This document shows positions 38,896-42,422 of a DNA stretch of 42,422 bases, in pieces (position 1 is the first letter of the stretch; every line of letters starts with the position of its first letter). The stretch spans positions 286,434 to 328,855 of the forward strand of contig GG745344.1 in the NCBI GenBank assembly GCA_000151295.1, read 5' to 3'. This DNA comes from Allomyces macrogynus ATCC 38327. Lineage: Eukaryota > Blastocladiomycota > Blastocladiomycetes > Blastocladiales > Blastocladiaceae. Under the pieces are notes generated by a model. It was not told the DNA's origin. It did no database searches and worked only from the letters and a program-made list of their open reading frames with translations. The translations under genes and the position numbers were made by a program.

Positions 38896-40866
38896 ATGCA
38901 GTTGATTCGCCCTGGGCTACCGTGCTCGCGACCCGGGTCCAACGATACGACTACGACAAGCGCTCACACCGCGGCCGACTCGACTTCGCCCAAGATTCCG
39001 TCGCCTGCCGCTGCCGTTGTCCAGGCGCTGCTCGAGTGCGCGGCAGGCCCCGTGCCGCCGTCGCCCACGACGCCTGCGCCCTCACCGTCCTCGCGCGGTC
39101 GTGACGCGCCCGTTGCCTGGCGCCTGCGCCGGCGTCGGTCCGTGTCGTGCCCGACCTCGCCGCGCGCCGTACGCATCACGCAGCAGCCGACCGCCAACGC
39201 ACAGGTGCCGCATATCGGCCGAGCGGCGCACCACGCCGAAACCATGGGTGTGATGCGCGTGCGGTCGCCGAGTCCACCGGCGCGACCGTGGTCGCCGCGG
39301 CATCATGGAGGAGCGGCTGTGCATGACGGGCCATGCAGTACGGCTGCAGCGGGTGTCGACTCGCGGTTGAGCTGGCCGGTCACGCACTCGTCGCCGTCGC
39401 TGACGCCGTCGCCGCCACCACCCAGCTCCGACTTGCCGCCGCCGCCGCCGCCGCATTCGGCGACGGCACCGGGTACGCCGCGACGGCGAGCGAGTCCCGC
39501 ACCGATCACCGTGACGGCATGGGACGGGACCGGGAACGAGCCGATGCCGCCACCGCCGCTTCCACCATCGCCGAGGCGGCCGTTTGCTGGACCACCACTG
39601 TCCCCACTACCGCCGATCGGTCTGTGTGCGGGCGTGCACGCGAACCGCAACGTTGTCTACCAGCGCACCATGGAGGTGCGTGCAAGGCTGGGTGCTTTGG
39701 GATTGCTTGTCTTTCTGTCATCTGCGAACATTGACGCAGGAACGGTGGCTGACCTTACGCTCCCTTTAACAGGATACGCACGCGATCCACACGCCGTTTC
39801 TCGACACGCCCGGCCACGGCTTCTTTGCCGTCTACGACGGCCACGCCGGTGTTGATGCTGCCGAGTGGTGCCAGGCGCACTTGGCCAACCTGGTCGCGAG
39901 CCTGCTGCGCAACCCGCCCGTGCCCTACGCGACCGTGCCCGAGATTCTCGACCTCGCGTTTGTTCGCGCCGACTCGCTGCTCGCGCAAGTGCCTGTGCGG
40001 TCCGGGTGCACGGCGGTGGCCTGCTTGGTGTGCACGGAAGCAGCCGGTGACCGAGTACGTTGTTCGATTTTTTTGTTGGTTGATCGAAACTCTATTGGGT
40101 GGACAAGGACGCTGATACCATCTTCGTCTCTAGAGGGTGCTCTACACGGCGAATGCCGGTGACGCGCGCGCAGTCTTGTGTCGAAAGGGCCAGGCCGTGC
40201 GGTTGTCGTATGACCACAAGGGCACCGACCCGTTTGAGGTCCGACGGATCATGGACGCCGGCGGGTTCCTGCTCAACCATCGCGTCAACGGTATGTGTAT
40301 ACTTGACCCAGTCGTAGTCCAATTTTGAACATGACTGACAACGCTTTTTTCGTTGAATGCCTCCAGGTGTTCTGGCTGTGACAAGGGCGCTGGGCAACGC
40401 ATCGCTCAAGGACCTGGTCATTGGCAACCCGTACACGACCGAGCTCGAGCTTACGGGCGACGACGAGTTTATTATCCTCGCGAGCGACGGTGTACTGTTC
40501 ACTTCGCTGTCTTGACCGCTCTCCGCCTTGCTCAGCCGGCTCACCATCACATCCCACACATAGATTTGGGATATTCTCTCGGACCAAGAAGCCGTCAACT
40601 TGGTCTTGCCGATCCTCGACCCGAACATGGCGGCCAAGGTGCTCGTGCAAGAAGCGCTCGAGAGGCAGTCAATGGACAACTTGACGGCGATTGTCGTGCG
40701 ATTCACGCACGCACGACGGCGGCCCTCGCACGCACCAACACCGTCGGCCCTGCTCGCGGCCAGGAGCCGCAGCAACAGTAACATGCTCGCGCCGACCCCG
40801 ACCCCCGCGGCCACGATCAGCAGCAGCAACGGATCGGGCGCGGCGCCGCCATGGTGGACCAAGTAA
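38896..40866 (+). CDS. PP2C-type (PPM) serine/threonine phosphatase
   Basis: Mg/Mn-dependent protein phosphatase. Five exons are read: 38896-39675, 39773-40054, 40134-40290, 40367-40491 and 40564-40866. Introns are 72-97 nt (donors GTGCGT, GTACGT, GTATGT, GTACTG), giving 548 aa from ATG 38896. The N-terminal 240 residues are Pro/Ser/Arg-rich and disordered. The catalytic domain shows the PP2C motifs in order: [28 protein letters not shown] (metal Asp-Gly), [46 protein letters not shown] (metal Asp) and [11 protein letters not shown] (metal Asp). All metal-coordinating positions are kept. The splice sites are well supported because four of them rebuild conserved motifs. The C-terminal tail is Ser/Thr/Pro-rich and ends PPWWTK. 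The true N-terminus may lie in an upstream exon. Confidence 0.92.
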
Positions 40867-41123
40867 CGACCGCGCGCGGACGCCACGGCCCTTTCCCATC
40901 CCGAACGCCCCGACCCTCTTCCTGTACAACATTTCCTTTCCGGTGGTGTGGCCCCCCAAGATGTGTCCTTCCAATGTTGCTTTCGTTAGTTTTCTTGTTT
41001 TATTTTGTTTTGTCGCGTGCCGTCGCCCAACCGGCCGGGCCGGGGCCGGCCAACCCACGCCGTGCTTCGTGTGCTCCATTTCTCCCCAAATCATGTCCGG
41101 CGCGCGCAGAGGCGACGACGAGA

Positions 41124-41146
41124 CCCCCCCCCCCCCCGCGCGCGCG
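41124..41146 (+). repeat. C14 homopolymer followed by CG alternation
   Basis: Fourteen consecutive C (41124-41137) run directly into alternating GCGCGCGCG. Length is likely polymorphic and error-prone in assembly. Confidence 0.9.
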
Positions 41147-42085
41147 GTGGGCATGTGTGTGTATAGATGTTCGCCAACAAAGACAAAGATTTCCGCAATA
41201 CTTCCTGACCTGTTCATCACGCATTGGCCCCAGGGCGGCGCGATGAGAACGGCACCAATCTCGACTGGCAACTTTCGCTTCGCGGTCCATTGTGCGCGTG
41301 GGCGGAGGCGACCAACCGCTCCACGGGACCCATCGGTGCCCGTTGGCGTGGACCGCGCGGCCCCATGTGTTCCGACCCCATTGCGCGGCGGTCAAGGGTC
41401 CTGTCGGATCGTGCGCAAGCTTCTAGACGCGGTGCAAAGCGTTCACGCATGCGCGGCGGTGACATGCCAGACCACGTTTCTCGTCACGAGGACTGCAGCA
41501 CTTGTCCTTGCCGGCGACGGATGGCGTGGCAGCGAGCCACTTGTTCGTGCGATCTACGCATGGCGCCCTCGTGCCAATAAATCAATGCCCGAGGGGTTAG
41601 CGGCACACCGCCATGGACCGTGCAAGAGCACCCAATCCCAACTTCCGCCGACCGTCGCTGCCACACAAAATAACGCACGAGCACGGGCCTGGAAATTGGC
41701 GGTTGTCACGTCTTCTTTGCTTCCCGCCCTGCGCGCGCATGCGCACTGTTGCACAATCTCGTTGTGCCCACGCACGTCCGCGGCATCCTCATGGCTCCCT
41801 CTTGCGCGTGCGCCGTGCGCCGTGCGCCGTACGACGTCGGCGCCGTTCGCAACCCCCGCTGGGTCCGCGCGCGGCGATCGGCTGCCGCAGGTCGCGCAAC
41901 GTGTTTCGAGCCAACCTGATCGGCTCCGCGGGAAAAGTGGACCTATCCTGGCCCCCCTTGCGCACGCGCGGTCAAGCACGACTCTCCCACCCCCACCAGC
42001 GAGCACAGCCGCCGACCGAGCTCATGCATCGCGTTTGCACAACCCACGCCGTTTCAACGGCCGTCCGTGCGGGGATGGGACGCGC

Positions 42086-42092
42086 TTATAAG
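42086..42092 (+). promoter_or_regulatory. TATA-like box of the last gene
   Basis: TTATAAG at 42086-42092 stands out from GC-rich DNA, 171 bp upstream of the ATG at 42263. Confidence 0.45.
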
Positions 42093-42262
42093 GATACCAC
42101 CGAGCCGCCACCCCGCGGGCGCGCTCTTCGTCGTCGTCCAAGGCTCTCGAATTTCGGCGCGGCTCGGCGCGACACTTGAGCGCGCGCTTTTACCGTGGCT
42201 TCACGCTGCTCCGACCACGACCACGGCCTCGACCACCGACACCAACGATTATCAATCACGCA

Positions 42263-42422
42263 ATGGCCGCCGTCTCGTCATCTACCGCAGCCGCCGCGCC
42301 ATGGACCGCGTTCCCGGCCGCCACGGGCTTCACCGCCCTTGCCAGCGTGCCTGAACCTGCACCTCCCGTGCCGACATTACGCTCGCACGCCGCCGATCCC
42401 TGCTGCCACCATGCGGCTCCCG
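42263..42422 (+). CDS. 5' end of a truncated gene, function unknown
   Basis: The frame opens at ATG 42263 (CAATGGCC context) and stays open to the window edge, 53 codons. The visible part is Ala/Ser/Pro-rich (MAAVSSSTAAAAPWTAFPAA) and ends near a His/Cys patch (DPCCHHAAP). No domain is visible yet. It is supported by an upstream TATA-like box and local codon use; there is no stop to test it. Confidence 0.45.
   Translation, partial: MAAVSSSTAAAAPWTAFPAATGFTALASVPEPAPPVPTLRSHAADPCCHHAAP

Larger units (their letters stand above)
40867..42262. other. Intergenic region, 3' flank of PP2C and promoter of last gene
   Basis: No gene is supported. Long plus-strand frames here (for example through 41100-42090) are Arg/Pro/Ala-rich shadows crossing a poly-C tract. 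AT-rich bits occur at 40975-41015 (TTTTATTTTG), possibly the PP2C 3' end. Confidence 0.55.

Noticed and set aside
40691..42091. 466-codon plus-strand frame
   Set aside because: It starts inside the PP2C terminal exon in another frame, crosses a poly-C tract, and has the Arg/Pro/Ala composition of GC-rich shadow frames.
1..42422. tRNA genes, CRISPR arrays, complete transposons or operon structure
   Set aside because: I looked for T-loop GTTCGANTC contexts, spaced direct repeats and transposase/reverse-transcriptase motifs, and none was convincing. The gene arrangement is eukaryotic and not operonic.

Overview
The window looks like nuclear DNA of a GC-rich fungus. Genes are small and intron-bearing. 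Most introns are 60-85 nt, end in AG and often carry a CTGAC/CTAAC-like branch sequence. Several proteins have a fungal cast: an EFR3-type PI4-kinase scaffold, a Crz1-like zinc-finger factor, a dysferlin/Pex24-domain membrane protein and a three-KH RNA-binding protein. Phytochelatin synthase and a membrane-anchored glutaminyl cyclase are also present. GC content and gene style would fit an early-diverging zoosporic fungus such as Blastocladiomycota (Allomyces/Catenaria-like), but that placement is an inference, not a sequence match.

Layout. 0.3-1.3 kb (-): zinc-finger factor. 2.1-4.4 kb (-): EFR3. 5.0-6.4 kb (+): glutaminyl-peptide cyclotransferase. 6.6-8.0 kb (-): unknown multipass membrane protein. 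8.0-9.7 kb: spacer with an AT-richer, hairpin-bearing island. 9.7-12.2 kb (+): C1 plus dysferlin-domain protein. 12.8-16.6 kb (-): very long intronless protein of unknown function. 16.6-24.9 kb: gene-poor, lower-GC island holding three tandem copies of one leucine-rich-repeat gene family, one intact and two decaying. 24.9-26.8 kb (-): six-exon phytochelatin synthase. 27.2-28.5 kb (-): unknown disordered protein. 29.7-31.2 kb (-): PDK/BCKDK-family kinase whose ATP-site motifs are damaged. 31.6-33.6 kb (+): six-exon mitochondrial-type aldo/keto reductase-like protein. 33.8-34.8 kb (+): peptidyl-tRNA hydrolase gene with an in-frame TGA. 34.8-35.5 kb (-): gluconokinase. 36.0-37.6 kb (+): three-KH protein. 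38.9-40.9 kb (+): PP2C phosphatase. 42.3 kb to the end (+): start of a truncated gene.

These are mostly unrelated housekeeping and signalling genes, not a pathway cluster; as usual in fungi there is no operon logic. Exon structures were reconstructed by hand from reading frame, GT-AG sites and conserved motifs. The 22 introns placed this way show a striking bias: 20 of 22 donors have C at +4 (GTACG or GTGCG instead of GTRAG). No tRNA, rRNA, CRISPR array or complete transposon was recognised.
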